The notes under the pieces: generated by a model
What the model saw: the letters and a program-made list of their open reading frames with translations, nothing else
The model's database searches: none
What the model was told of the DNA's origin: nothing
Part shown: positions 38,801 through 53,800 of the stretch, piece by piece
Numbering within the stretch: the stretch's first letter is position 1
Layout: every line of letters begins with the position of its first letter
Translations under genes and position numbers: made by a program
Assembly: GCF_014905175.1 (NCBI RefSeq)
Contig: NC_057790.1
Span: forward strand, 3,782,001 to 3,846,000
From: Aphidius gifuensis
Taxonomy: Eukaryota; Arthropoda; Insecta; Hymenoptera; Braconidae
Length of the DNA stretch: 64,000 nt
Reading direction: 5' to 3'

Positions 38801-41800
38801 TTTTTTTTGTCGATGGTTTAAATTTAAAATGCAAATAACTTTAATTTATTATTATTATTTAAATTTTAAACAGATTATTTTACAAGGTTTATTGTTTGAA
38901 TTGAAATCTGATTAAATTTGATGGCAATATTTTAATAAATACATGCATGTATAATTTTTTTTTAAATCAACAAACAAGCAAAAAAAAAAAATAAAATTTA
39001 AATTTGATATTCGAAAATGATGATATGCAAATTTTATATTAACATGTGTCTACAATTTGTTTACACAAAACTGTAGACAATGTTGATAAAAATAAAAAAA
39101 AGTTGTGTAAAATAAATAAAACAGAATTAAATATAAAAATTATTTATATTACACAAAAAATTTTCTAAGTTTTTCTTGCTGAAATTCTCGTGTCAATAAA
39201 ACTCCCAGTTTGGCTAGATATTTTCTGATGAAAAAATATAAAAAATTCTTTTATAAAATAGAAAATAAATGAATAAAAAATAATGAAATTTAGACATAAT
39301 TTTTTATTTGTTTTTAATGATCAATTTTCTTTATTGTTTTTTTTTTCTTTTTAACATTTTTCAATTTTATGATTTTGTGTAATATGAATTTTTTAAAAAA
39401 CAAAAACATGACAATTTTTATTTTACTGTTTTGTGATTTTTTTATTGCAATTTACTTTTAGAAAAAAAAAACTTCAATTTTTATTATATTAACTTTTTTT
39501 TACTACTTGTATTTTTATTATAAAATACAAGTTTTTTTTATTAGTATTTTTATTCTACAAAATATTTCAAATATCGCCAATTTAATTTTAAATATATAAC
39601 GAGAATAATATTTGATATTATACGAAGAGTTTTGTTTACCAGGTCAAGTAGTAGTTGTGTTATTTCGTTGATGATATTCAGCTAAAATAATATTAGCAAG
39701 TTTTACGCGAATATTTGTCATACAACTGCATTAACTTTATCATTTGTTTTTCAATGACTTGAAAAATAAAAAAAAAAAAACTTTAACAATATTTCATTAA
39801 AAGTATGAAAGCAATAAAAACAAAGCTTTTCAAGTTCTTTGATTCTTATTATGATTAAGTCCTAAATGCTTGCCTTGTTATTATTAAAAAACTTTTCTTT
39901 TTTTTTTTTCTTTTATTCATCGTTTATTTTTTTTATGGAAATGACAGCTTTGCCTGCGAATGATATACATATATTTATGGTTTTTAAAACTTCTTTTTCC
40001 AAGTGTTTGTGTCACTGTAAAAATGATGATAAATTATTTAAAAATATTATAATCACTGTCATTAATAATCATTAATTAAAAAAAAGTAAAAAATTGTTTC
40101 TTATTTAAAATTTTTTAATGTTATTAAAATGATAAATTCATTTGATGATTATTTTGATTTTTAAAATACAAAAAATAACAACGATTTATTTAATTAACTA
40201 TAGCAAACTTCTTAGAAATTTATTTTGTTTTTTTAAATATTTAAATTTCAAATTTACTTGCTCTTTTGAAATATTGATCATCAATATTATTTTATAAAAA
40301 TTCAAGTTGACATTTAATAAAATTACAATTTTACATTGTCAATAGAAAAGTTGTCAAATTATTTTTTCACGTTGTACAAGAAAATAAAATATAAGACAGA
40401 AAAATCACTGCAAGCAATTCCCTGGTTTAACTCACAAAGGAATAACTCTTTTTCTTGACTTTTATTATTTTTTTTATTTCTATTCTTGTTCACTCTTTGA
40501 TTCTTCAATCGATTTTATACTTAATACTTTTTGTATTTCATACATTCGTTATTTTATTTTATTATTTTCACATGAACTTATTCCCAGTTCTCTTTGTAAC
40601 TCAATAGTTTACCAACTATACGTAAAATTATAAGTAATCCCATCACGTACAGTAACTCTTACTTGAAAATAATTTTAACTCTCTCTGTTGAAAATTATTT
40701 TTCCATTTTTTCCAATACATAAATTTCAAAATAAAAAAAAAAATAAATAAAAAAATTTAATAATAAAATTCATGTTAAATAATTGTTTGATTTATTATAA
40801 AATTTATTTTATATTTTTTTTTAAATTTCATCAAACAAAATACATCAATAATAACAACTGAAATATATTTTTCATTTATATTTAAATTAAAAAAATAATT
40901 GAATTACGGTTAATTAATTTGAAATGAAATCGAAAAAAAAAAACCAGTTTGTTTATTATAAAAAATTTTAAATCTTCAGTGCATCTAGCAAAAAAAAAAT
41001 TTTATTATTATTTAATAAAAATCTCTCTGGTATGATTGAAAAAAAATACAAAAAAATAAAAAAATAAATAATAAATTTATTAATTAATTGTTTCGTTTAT
41101 TTTAAATAAACTACATTTCACAGTATTTGTCAAAGCACTCGGTTATTCTCTACTTTTCCTGAGTAGTTTCTCCAAAAATCTTCGTTCTCATTTATTAAAT
41201 TTTATTTACCTTTTTTTTTTTTTCTTTCTTTTTCGTTCATTCTGTCTATCTAAACGACATTTCCTGGCTCTTGGCCTCTGGCTACATTTCAAGCAGTGCA
41301 GCACACTAGATTCTCGTGACTGATGAGATTCATCTTGTCATTTTATTCCAAGACCATTCACAATTTCATGAGTTTTCAAGTGATGGAAATACATACATAT
41401 GTATTGGATTTAAGTATTAAACACATGAGTACACTATAATTAATAAACACTTGGAAATACTGTCATTCTTAATATTTTTCATTTCAAATATTAAAAAATA
41501 TTTCAAGGCACTTCTTCTATAGTTCTATAAAAATATAAAATATATATAATATATTTTTTTTTACACTAAAATGTAATTATTGTAAAGTTAATATTTATTT
41601 TTCAAGTATAGTTTATGCAATATAATCATTCAAGTTGTCAGTTTGTGAGAGAACATCTCGTAAATATATTCAATATTTTAGTGTTTGAATAATTCACGTT
41701 TATATTGATTTACTATTCGATTATATACTGTTAATATTTACATAGTCATGTGATTTAATAAGTATTAATTAAATTGACTATTGATTGTCTAAATAACTTG

Positions 41801-44800
41801 AGTAATTTTTTTTTTTTTTAATTTATGTAATATATTATGAAAAAAAACAACTAAATTTTTAAACTAAAGAAAATATATGTAAATAAAATTAATTAAATTG
41901 TAAAACAAAGTTATAAAATAAAGCAAATAAATAAAATTTATTTAATGCTTTGAATTTTAGTTTGATATCCCAGGAGTTTTTGAATGAAATGAGATTTTAG
42001 TGAAAATCTAAATTGACTATCTCTATTTCGTTCTTTTCCCTTGATGATTGTTACTAAATTGTTTGATTTGTTTTGTTATTTACAGTCTAAATAATATTAA
42101 TTTTTTAAAAATTTTAATTTATTATTATGATTGACAATGATAAATTTATATAAACAATTAAATTTATCATTGATAATACATATGTATACAATGAATTTTG
42201 TTGTTTGAAGGTTATCAATTATATAAATTGAATGATTCAATTGTCAAATATATATGGTCAATGTGAGGTTTGCCATTGGCTGATTCATCAACATGTCAAC
42301 TATGTCGTTTATGAATAAATTAAAAAATAAAAAAATATCTATTCTATGGGTTCTCGTCTAACCCATTTGCATATATACATATTACATTTCTATTGAGTTA
42401 ACGTCATCATGTCATCATGTCAATATTAAACTATAAAACTTTTGACATTAAAAATTTTCAATAATTCCAAAGTTTATCATTAATTTTTATGAGTTTAATT
42501 ATTCTTTTGAAAATAGTCAAATTTTTTATTTCAAAATAATTCCTTATTCATGACAATCATTAATTTTGAATAAATTAAAATGAAAAATTCAACATGTCGA
42601 TGCATTGTCATAAGAAATTTAGAAGAAAAAAAATAATTTATCTTTGAAATCAGATGAGGTGTGAAATGTTGAAGCTTTTTAGATTGGCAGAACAATACGT
42701 TATCGATGGATATTTATTTTCAAGATGTCTTGAAAATGTAAGTTGTCATTTTCTCATTCGATAGAGATACCATTGTTTTTTTTTTTTTTTACATATACAT
42801 TTGAAAATATAAAAATAATACGAAAGAAATTGTATCTTGCTTCTTCTACTGTTTTCAATTTATCCAATGATTCTAGTATCTTTTCTTTTCTATTGTCTTG
42901 TAACGTTATTTTCACTTGTCTTCGCTGTGATCAGTAACACGTTACAAGTATTAAAATAACTCAAAAATAATTAATCATTTCCATCAAAATTTATTCATCA
43001 AAATAATCCAATATAAAACTTCTAAAAATATAAAATTAATGTGTTATTTTTTTTCTTTTAGTTTCAAAAAAAGAGTTGAAAAAAAAAATATCCATTTTTT
43101 TTATATTTGTAAGCATTATTGTTGAATGAAAAGAAAATTTCTTTGCATGCCATAAATATATCAGTATCTATTGAATCTATACAACCCGTTTGGGTAATTT
43201 TTTTTTCCACATCATTCTGTCCACCTACTCATTAAACTCATGTCTATTTTACAATAATAATAAAAAGCAAAAAAAAAAAAAAACCCTATTGAGTATAAAA
43301 AACACTGCATCATGTATATAATTGCTGTTCACTCTTTTCATGAGCTTACATGGGATTAAAAATAAATACTCACGTATATAAAAACAAGGTGAATTGTAAA
43401 AATAAAAGGAAAACAAAAAAATGTACATTTCTGCAATAAGTTTTGTTTAAAGTTTCTCGGCTCGTACACAGGTGAATAAGCAGAAAGGGTCAGTGAACTT
43501 ATAAAAGTTGAATAATTTACAAGTCCATATGTACAAGTGTACAGAGAATGAGATTGATTCAATCGATGCTGATATAAAAATATCCACGTGTATACATACA
43601 GTTTGTACATCCGCAAATAAATGTGTACGTGATGCATATTATATATGATAGATATCATATGAATACATACATCAATACATTGCCACAAGTCTCGTTATCA
43701 TTAAAGCCATATTTATATATATATATATATTGAATTTCTCGGCAGACTACTTTTCATCATGACATGTATACTATGAACAACACTTTGGTCGTTTCCTTTG
43801 TACTCTTTTATATACTCGGCACAAATTCTACCATCACTATATGTGACCCTCTAATGGAATATTACCCATATTATACTCATTTAACATTAAATGTACACAT
43901 GCTTTTCATGTCATGTATGTAAATTAAATATTCATTAAATGTACATGAGGGTATGTGAGCATTGTAGAAAGTTTGATAATATAAACCACAGTATTAATTA
44001 TATTTATAAGGTATTTAATGTTTAATTAAAATATTTAATTGTTTTTCTGTAAATATTGTATATCTGAAAAATTTGAAAAATTTAATATTCAATTTTAGAT
44101 AAATATTCAAACAAGTACAACAATGGTCTTTGATTGTTTGATTTACTTTGTTTTATAAAATTCATTTGTTTTTAAATATCACCCCTATTTTTTTATAATA
44201 ATAATAATTTTTTTTTTAATACAACATATTTTATTGTTGAATTATTAAAAGCATTAAGTTTTAAAAAATAATGACAGTTATTTTTACTTTAAAATAGATC
44301 AAATGAAATTACATTTTGACTTTTTTATTGACTTTATCATTATATTGTAATATATTAATGATTATTTTGTGTGTATATGATAATAATTTTATACGTTATT
44401 TTGAAGCTATTGAAGCTATTGAAGCATTATAGAAAAACCACACAAATATGGATATACAGTATTACTGTAAATTTTGCATTCAACTTGTGATAAAGTAACT
44501 TTGTCGGTTTACATGGAGAAAAGTACCAAAAGTACCAAAAGCACTTGTAGCTAACACGATATATCCAATAGATAAAGGTATATCATTATGCATATAGTTT
44601 GGCTTTTGTCTCATGTGCGCCAAAAAGCTACATGTATATAATGTAATTGTACAAGAGCTTATTCAAAATTTATAACTAATGAATAAATCATTGAAAAATA
44701 TCTTTAAATTTGTAATTTCTTATGTTGATGTCTTGATGCACTTGCTATATACTCATGTGTCATGGTGTCGTCGTATATAATTTGTGAACTTTGACAGTTT

Positions 44801-47800
44801 AAGTTGATTAATTTTCAAAGTATGGATTTGTCATTAGAAGAGTCTATAGAAAATTCAAAAATTTAAATTAATCATTTGAATTGTTAGGTATGGGGATATA
44901 TTAATGAATAACAATTTTATATTTGACATTATAATTTTCTTTGTTTATTATGTGTGAGGTGTAATGTTGTGTGAACCAATCGCATTGAATGAACTCGAGT
45001 ATTCAATACAACATTCACGAGGTTCATATCACTTTTGACATTGTGTACACGTGAACAGAACAAAAGTTGAAGAAGATACTCTCTTGGTCGACACTTGTCG
45101 GTCTTATATACTATGATGTTTGTTCTAGAAATTTCAAGAATCACAACTCGATTTATATCTGTACATTTAAAAGTAATTCTATGTACACAAAATATATATT
45201 TAAAATTACAAACAAATATAAGTGTTTTAAAAAATGTAATATTATTTGAATCAACAACTTAAAATATATAAAAAGATTGAAGGTTCTTTTGATTTTTCAT
45301 ACTGCATATTTGTCATGTTTACATATTTTTAATTTAATTATATATTTTAAATTTTTGTTAAAAAGAGACGTTCAAATATTTTCGTTGAAGGACTCTAGAG
45401 AGCTTAAAGAACCCTTCAACGAAAGCAAGCTAAACCTTTTTTTTACTTTGAACATTTTCAATATACTGTAGTGTATTTTCCTATGGGCACTCATATATTC
45501 GTCTATATATATCATGTAAAATTTTTAATAGCAATGAAAAAACACAAAATAATGATATTTTTTTTCTCTCTGTCAAGTGGAAAAAAATAACTGAACGTTC
45601 TGTGAAAACTATTGAGAGCTTTTTTTTTTTATTTCTTCATATTTCAAGTTGCAAATCAAGTTGTTTTTTTTTCCACTTGATCTATCAGAAAAATTCAAAT
45701 ACCAGAATACTCCAAGTATTTCGTAGAATCGATTATTGAATATAAATACAAAAAAAAAAAATTTTAATTTAAATATAAAACATATTTCTCTGCAATAATT
45801 TTGAATATCAAGAAAAAACTTTTATATAATTTTTTTTTTTTTTGTATTTGTAATTTCTTCAATAATTCTATTTAATATTATTTTTTTTTTTTTCTATTAA
45901 TTTTTCATATTTTTCTTTTTACTGATAAAATAGTTTAAGTACAATGTTGATTATCGATTTCATTAAAATTGAACTTATAGAAAATGTGCCAACGGAAACT
46001 CAACAAGCTTTTCCTTCTTCTCAACAGTATTCTCTACTTTTTTTTTTATTATATTATTTTTTTTTGTTATATTTACTTTGTGTTCTTTTTCATTTTCTTT
46101 TATTCTTTTGTAAAAAGTTTTTTTTCTTGCTTTCTCAGGCACTCTTATAATACACCAACTCACAATCGATAATTTCACGTGGCACGACTGAAATCTAAAA
46201 CTCACGTGGTAAACCACATTCAAGTCTTCGATATATATATATATATAATTATTTTTTTTATTTTTGTCTTTCAATTTCATTCAACTTAAACTTTGTTGAG
46301 CTTTTGTTTGGATTCAAGTTAATTAGTGTCGATGCAGGAAGAGTAACCATGAGGTTAGCGATTGTCTTGTGGTTTTTCTCTCATTGCTTTCAAAGCATAC
46401 ATAAATAAACTAGAAAAAAATTAAATAGAAAAAGTTAACATACTGAAATAGGATTAATATAAAATTAAATAAAAAAAAAAGTTTTAAAAACAATGATAGA
46501 AAAGAATAAAAAAAAAGTGTAGAAAATTTGATTCGTCCAGTATTTTTAAAACTTTTTTTCATTTTTTTTTTTATTTTCGATTTTGTACTAAAACAGATAA
46601 GATATTCATCCAATATTCATGTCTCATCGTGACTGAGAATCCTACGCCCAACTGAAATTTAAGAGTAAAAGCTCGAAAACTTTTTATATATATTACTTCT
46701 TTTTCTTGTTCAGTTAAAAAACACACGATTCAATTTTTACTATTTAATTTTGTTGCTTCCATTACTGTTATTAAACTAAATCCCATTTTTTTTTTTTTTT
46801 TTTTTAAATTAATATTTTTAAAATTGCTGTATTTATGATAATATATTTGATATTTTTACATTTTACTTTATACAAATTTATTGACAATTTTAAAAAACTT
46901 TTTTTTTTTTTTATAAATTTCATTTTAATATTTAAATATTTTTATGAATAATTTACTTTAATACTAGTGGCTATAATTTATGTAATCATTTAATGTCATC
47001 ATTTTCATATTCAATTGATGCATATTATTAGAAAATTTTTGGTATAAAGTACTTATTCCAGTTGAGCTGCTGTAGCAGCAATTTGCTTCGTTGACAAATT
47101 TTCTTTTCCTATTCCATTTATTTTATATTCTGATATAGTTTATATCTATGAGCATTAAAATACTCTATTTTTTTAAAAATATTATTTATTTATTTAAAAA
47201 AGAAATAAGTTTTTTAGTTCATTGTTGTTATTACTGTCTTTAAGAGCAAGGTAGTTAGTGACAAGTTTTGTACTTAAAGTTCTACTTATCAAGTGAAAGC
47301 TGTCAAAAGCAAATGACTTAAAAAAACAAAAAATAAAAAAAAAATTTAATGTTAAGGAAATAATGACTGTACGTATATATATGCAGAGTGTTATTAACTT
47401 TTTTTTTTTAATACAAAAATTACTTAATTAAAGTGACATTACAAGTATTTATATTGAAAGTAAAAAAAAATAAATAAATATTTATAATTAATTAATGAAT
47501 AATTAAATAAATAGGAGAAAGAATAATAATTATTTGAAAGTTGAATGTATTGTTTTGGTTTTTAGCAAGGGTAATTTGTTTTTTTTTTTTTTTTTTTCTT
47601 TCTTGTTGATGCACTTTTATTCAAAAGAATCTGGTTGACAATTGAGATGAGTATTTCAAGTGGATTGATGATACTTGAGTCTTTAGTTGCTTCTTGAAGA
47701 GTATCTTATACAGTTTTATTTTCTTTCACCACTTGTTCACAGTGCTTTCTATATTTTTTTTTATATTCATTTTAGTAAATGTTTTTTTTTTTTTCTCAAT

Positions 47801-50800
47801 ATATATAGTACTAAAAAAAATATATATTACTAACATTTTTAAATTCCAAGTTATTTTATATTTATTTATTTTATGTCTTTTTATGTTCATGAATATTCTT
47901 TGTAGAATTTTCAAACTACTTGTGGGAATTAAAAAAAAAAAAAAAAACAGGTATTTAATTTGCTCAAACATCAGTAAATATTAACGATATGAGCAGAGTC
48001 TTGAAAAAGTGTGATGAATAAACTTTAACGTGCGTGTGTGTGTGTGTGTCATTCTGTCTATGGAAAAAAAGAAAAAAAAAAAAATAAATAAATTGAAAGT
48101 GAAAAGTACAATATGAGCTACTTTTTACTGCTCAACTTTTTATTAGCATTGACCTTTAGATTATTCAACAAACAAGCTTCTGGCAATGTCCAATGTGCCA
48201 GTTTAAAAAAAGTCCAGTCAACACTTGGCTATACACTAAGCACTTTTTTATAATTTTCTTACAATTTTTTTCTTTTTTTTATCTTTCTATTTCTTCTATT
48301 CATCTGAATTTTTTAAGAATTTTCATGGCAGCTCATTAATTTTACATCAAATAAATTTTAAACCAACTAAGCTTGTCAAATATTTTTTCAAAAAAAAAAA
48401 CCTCTTTTATCATTTAAAAATCAATTAATATTTAATTTCCCTCGTGGAAATAAAAAATTAATATAAAAAAATAAAACAAGATTAAAAAATTAGTTTCATT
48501 TCATAAATATTTTTTTATCCATCGATAATTATATAATAATTTTTTTTTTTTTTTTATTAAATAAACCACAGTCAATTTAAAATGATCAATTAAATTGATT
48601 AATTAAAAAATATAATTAACAATCATATAATTTATATTAAAGAAAATATAAATACATTTTTTTTCCTCATAAAAAACTTTCAAATTATAAAAATTATAAT
48701 TGTTATTTACTGCTAGTTAACTTATAAGCTATTTAAATTTTTTTATTATTATTTTTATGATAATTATAATGTGTGTTTGTGTTTGTGTGTTGTCTTGTAC
48801 GTCAAGAATAAAAAAAACTTCCGGTTATCATCTTGTGTATACATACTTGTCATATGCAAAAGGTGTCGAGGGTATAAATCCGCAGCATTCAAGAGGAAAC
48901 TGTTTACACAGACTCTTGTCAAAGTTGCAGTATAAGCGAAAGGCAGTCTGAAATACAAGACTCTTAGTAGTGGATCAATGGAGCTTTCCAGTTTCATCGT
49001 GTGCTTCATTGGTTTTTACAGATTATCTTCATTGTTTTACATCGTCAAACTAGTATATCTCATTTGATTTATTTTATTTTTTATTTAATTACGTATTAAC
49101 TTGAAATTTTCATTAAAAAAAAATTTAAAAAACTAAACTATTTATTTTGTTTTTTTTCCGCTTTAATTTGACTTATTTAAACATATATTTATTATTATTA
49201 TTTTTCTCAAAATTATATTTATATTGTATACAATAAATATATGTAGATTTTTTTTTTTTTTGTAATTTAGGTCGGTTTAATTGTGTATGAGATTGCGCAG
49301 ATTTTGCGCGCTCGTGCACAGACACAAGTGAGTCGACGCAATGGAAATTAAAAATAAAAAAAAATAATATAAATCATTGATGATGCGTTTAAATATTCTG
49401 CGCATCTATGTTTATATATACTAATATTGTTAATATTTATCTGTACAAGATAATGAAAGGGAAAAAAAAAATTAACAAATAAAATTAATTTCAAAAAAAC
49501 AAAAATATATTTTTTTTAGATGAATAACTTTGTGATGAATATTTAAAAAAAAAATTTCAACATCAAGTTTAATATTTGTTTTTCGTTTGAAAAATAAAAA
49601 AAATACTTTTTTCTGTATAACATCCTGAAGAGTCAATTAAATTTTCATTTAAAATGAAAAAAATTATGTGAAATTTTTCGTTTTTTTTTTACTTTCTAAT
49701 GAGCATACAATTTTTTTTTTCCTTTACACAATTTATTTATTTTTATATAAATTATTTTGTGTTTTTTTTTAAAGATAAAAAATAGCCATCGATTAGTATT
49801 GCAGACAATAATGTTTCAAGTTTAAAACAATACTTTTATTATTCCGTGACATGAAAAATAGAAAAAAAAAAAAAAACAATAAAAAAATACAAGAGTACAA
49901 CGTAAAAATTTAAACTACTCTCTGGATCTTTATCGTTCCCCAATGGCGACGATTTGTATTGCCTCAATAATTCTTGTAACATCGAAAGCACAAATTTACA
50001 GTTGTTACCTCGTACACATTCACCACTACAATGACAAATGCAATAGCTCATTCGAAAGTCAATTTCTTTCCATCCCCATGCATACAATCTATACATCATT
50101 ATTTTTTATTTTTTTATATTTTTAGTTTATTTTATGTGTAACCCTTATGTATGAAAAAAAAAAAATAGAAAAAAATTGGATTTGCAAATACAACTGGAAC
50201 ATTGAATTTTATTTTTATAAAAAAATTTCAAGATTTTAGCAAATAGTATAAATATAAGGTAACAAAAAAAATAAAAAAAAAAACTTTCAATCCAAGCACT
50301 CTGAAGCAAGATTTTTTTCAATACTTTTTTCATCTTTTGTTTTTGAAAATGTATATAAAAAGTATTACAAATATTCGGGTACCCAAGAGAAGCATATTTA
50401 TTGATTTGTATTTTTCTTTATTTTTTATTTTTATATTTATCTGTATTCGTGAGGCAGTTTAAAACACCGCGGGCGAGAGTAGAGTTACAAACTCTATTGG
50501 AAGAAACGAGCCACTGGGGATAAAATAATGGACGTTTGTCTGGCTATACAGATGCTTTTTGTAATTATCGAATGTATATAAATTTACAATGAGAATACAT
50601 ATAACAAGAGTATGAATATTCTTTATCAAAATTTTATTGTATATATTTTATATAAGAGTTAATAAAAATAATAATATTGAATAATGATAAAATAACAAAT
50701 AAAATTAACTGTAATAATAAACAGCTTGAATAATTTTAATGCTATATTATACAACGTAATTAAAATCGTAAAAGTCCAGAGAGAAATCTTGTTAAATTTA

Positions 50801-53800
50801 TTATTTAGTAATATTTAATGCGTGTATAAATACAAGTTATATTAAAGCACGTTTTATTTTATTACAATTCAACGTGATGGTTCATTAAAATTCCAATGGT
50901 CAATAATATTAAAAAATAAATTAAATTAACAATTTATCGATTAATAATAATTATATTTATTAAAGTATAAATTAAACTAATTTATTTTATTATTAATTTT
51001 TTACAGAAAGCAATTGTGGTGCACATGAGAGACAATTGTTGAATGATCTTTTGGCAAAATACAATACTCTTGAACGACCAGTTGCCAATGAAAGTGAACC
51101 ACTTGAGGTTAAATTTGGCATAACCCTTCAACAAATAATTGATGTGGTAAGTTGTTTTCATAATAATTCATATTTTAAATGAAATGTATGTTGCTAAATT
51201 TATTTTATAAGTAATTTATAATATTAATTTGACAACATGTAATTAATCTTCATTTGTGATAATTTATTAAAGACATAATTTGAAACATGTTTTTACATAT
51301 AATGTGTTTGAAAAAAACAAAATGAAAACTTTTAAAAAAAAAATATTTTCAGCAATATGATGTTATGGTTTCTTTTTGAAAATGTTTATTTTATAAATTG
51401 GGTTAATTATAGTTAATAAAAATTTGATTCAATGGAACTGTTGGATCAATGACTGATGGGAAATGTTGTTGAATACTTGTTAAACTATTTTGATGCATTA
51501 GAAGTTTATTTCTATAGCGATAAACTTTGTAAAGTAACTTGCACATTAGACCAACCTAGATGAAGTAAGATATTTGAGATACTAATCTGCAACAATTGAT
51601 TTATAATGTATCCGGTTACTTTGAAAACTCGTTGACAATATTTTTTTACAAAAACTTATTCATACAAATTATTTAGAAATATATTACTTGACATATTTTT
51701 TCATCATCTCAATTTATTTTTTAATAATATTTATTCAATTTATGCATCTATAAATAGATTTTGATTGATATCGTTTTACATTTAAATGCTTCTACACTTG
51801 ATGTCGTAATTTTAAATGTTACATTATAATAATCCATTAGATACTAAAATAAATATTAAATTAAATTAAAAACTAGATTCAAGATTTTTATAAAGCTGAA
51901 TCAATCAATGTCAAGCAGAAATTTTATAGTTTTTTTAAAAAAAAGAAATACCTTCAACAGGTTTTTTTTTTCTATTTTTTCTTTTGAAATAATGTTTAAA
52001 ATTTGTTGACTATAGTTTTTCAAATTTTTATTAAAAACAGTATGGGAAAAAAATACTGCAATAAATTGTTTTTTTTTTCCAATAATAATCAAAAAAATTT
52101 TATTGTAAAATTTTTCTTTAAATTTATTTGCTTGTTGTTTACAAATATTTTAACGAATAATGTTGTTTATTTTATTTCGTTGCTGTAATATAAATTACTA
52201 ATAGGGTATATAATTTACTTTTTATTGAATCTTCCTTCCTTGGATATTTATATAATTACTTCGAGTACAGTAAATTTCACTCCAAAACATTATAAGAACG
52301 ATAAATTTTCTTCCGTTTATATAGTAAACAAGCAATAATAGCATGGAGTAATGTAACTATATGAATATAATCATGCAAACGAGCACGAATCTGTTAGTGG
52401 CTACTTTATTGAATTGCATAAAATTTGCAGTTGTCTATATTTGATCTTTATGTTATTTTTATTTTATCATGTATAATATTGAATTGAGGGATTTATGTCG
52501 AGGTCATTTGAGTAGAAATAGCAGAGATTGATTGAGCCAAAGTTTTCTTGTAGGTCATGAATTTCGAATTGAATATTATGAATGATTAGCATCAACTCAG
52601 TATGTATAATGCCAACACTTGGATTATGCTAATATTGAAAAGTAATTTGACTCTAAGTTCCAAGATTACGACATGTATTTCAAAAATAAATATGAAAGTT
52701 TTAATTTATATTTATATACAAGTTTTTTTTACTGTAAATAATTTTTCATAATTTTTACATCACATTGTATATATTATGTACTTTTAATGAAAATTAAAAG
52801 AAAAAAATAACTTTAAAATATTCGATGGAATTACATCTTTAGACTAGTTTATAAAATAAACGAGCACTATTTTATTTTTAACGAGCAATTTCTACTTCAC
52901 TAAATTTTATAAAGTCAAGTATTTTTTTTTTATTTTTTCGGCTAGAAAAACAAAAGATAATTTAATTTTTTTTTTAACCATAAACTTGGCTACTACTTTT
53001 TTTTTATTTATTATTATTATTAACATGATTTTTGTTTTTTCCTATAAGTATATTCATATATTTATCGTATTGAATTGTAATTGAGAAACTTTAATTGTTA
53101 GATATTTTACTTTTTTTTTGTTTTGAATAAAAAAAAAAAATAATAAAAGTTTTCAATTAAAAAGTTGTAAGATAGAATTTCGTGACAAAAGTAAACATTT
53201 TTTTTTTTTTTTTTTAATAAATAACTTGCAAACTTTTAAATATATTTAAAGTACAAAAAATATCTGTTTGGTTGAGTGTAGAAAAGAAAATTTTTTCTCT
53301 ATTTTTTTTGACAAGAATAAATAATATATTTAATATTATCTAAAAGTTGAATATTTTTTTAAGAATGAATATATAGAAAAAAAACAAAAAACTTTTTTCA
53401 TAAATTGCAATTCTTTTACCTCCACGAAGCTAATAGGTAAATATAAGAAAACTTGGTCTTGTCAGTGATAAAGAAAAACATATGGAGACCAAAAAAAAAA
53501 AAACAAAAAATAAAAAAACCACCATTGAAAGAAATGAAAAAAAAAAATAATAAAAAAAAAATATATGGATATAAAAGATCAGAAATGGAGAGCATAGAAA
53601 AATGTGCTGCATCTGTTTTCCTTTGAAATGTAAATTTTGAATTTATACTAGTACCACAAAGCTACGTCTTTTTTCAGCAAAAGAAAACAGTCTTGCTATA
53701 TCATGATATCTTATTTTTTTTATCTCAATTTTTTTCGTTATATCTTTTTCAATTTATACACATGATAATATATTCAATGTTGAGCATAAAAATCACGCTG

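Noticed and set aside
43356..43688. 110-codon minus-strand frame
   Set aside because: Tyr/Ile/His-rich product of TATA-rich sequence, with no recognisable motif and no transcript signals.
49839..50099. 86-codon minus-strand frame with several Cys (CICHCSGECVRGNNC)
   Set aside because: The Cys pattern looked like a knottin at first. However, there is no signal peptide before it, the C-terminus is a Phe run from a T tract and no transcript context is visible.
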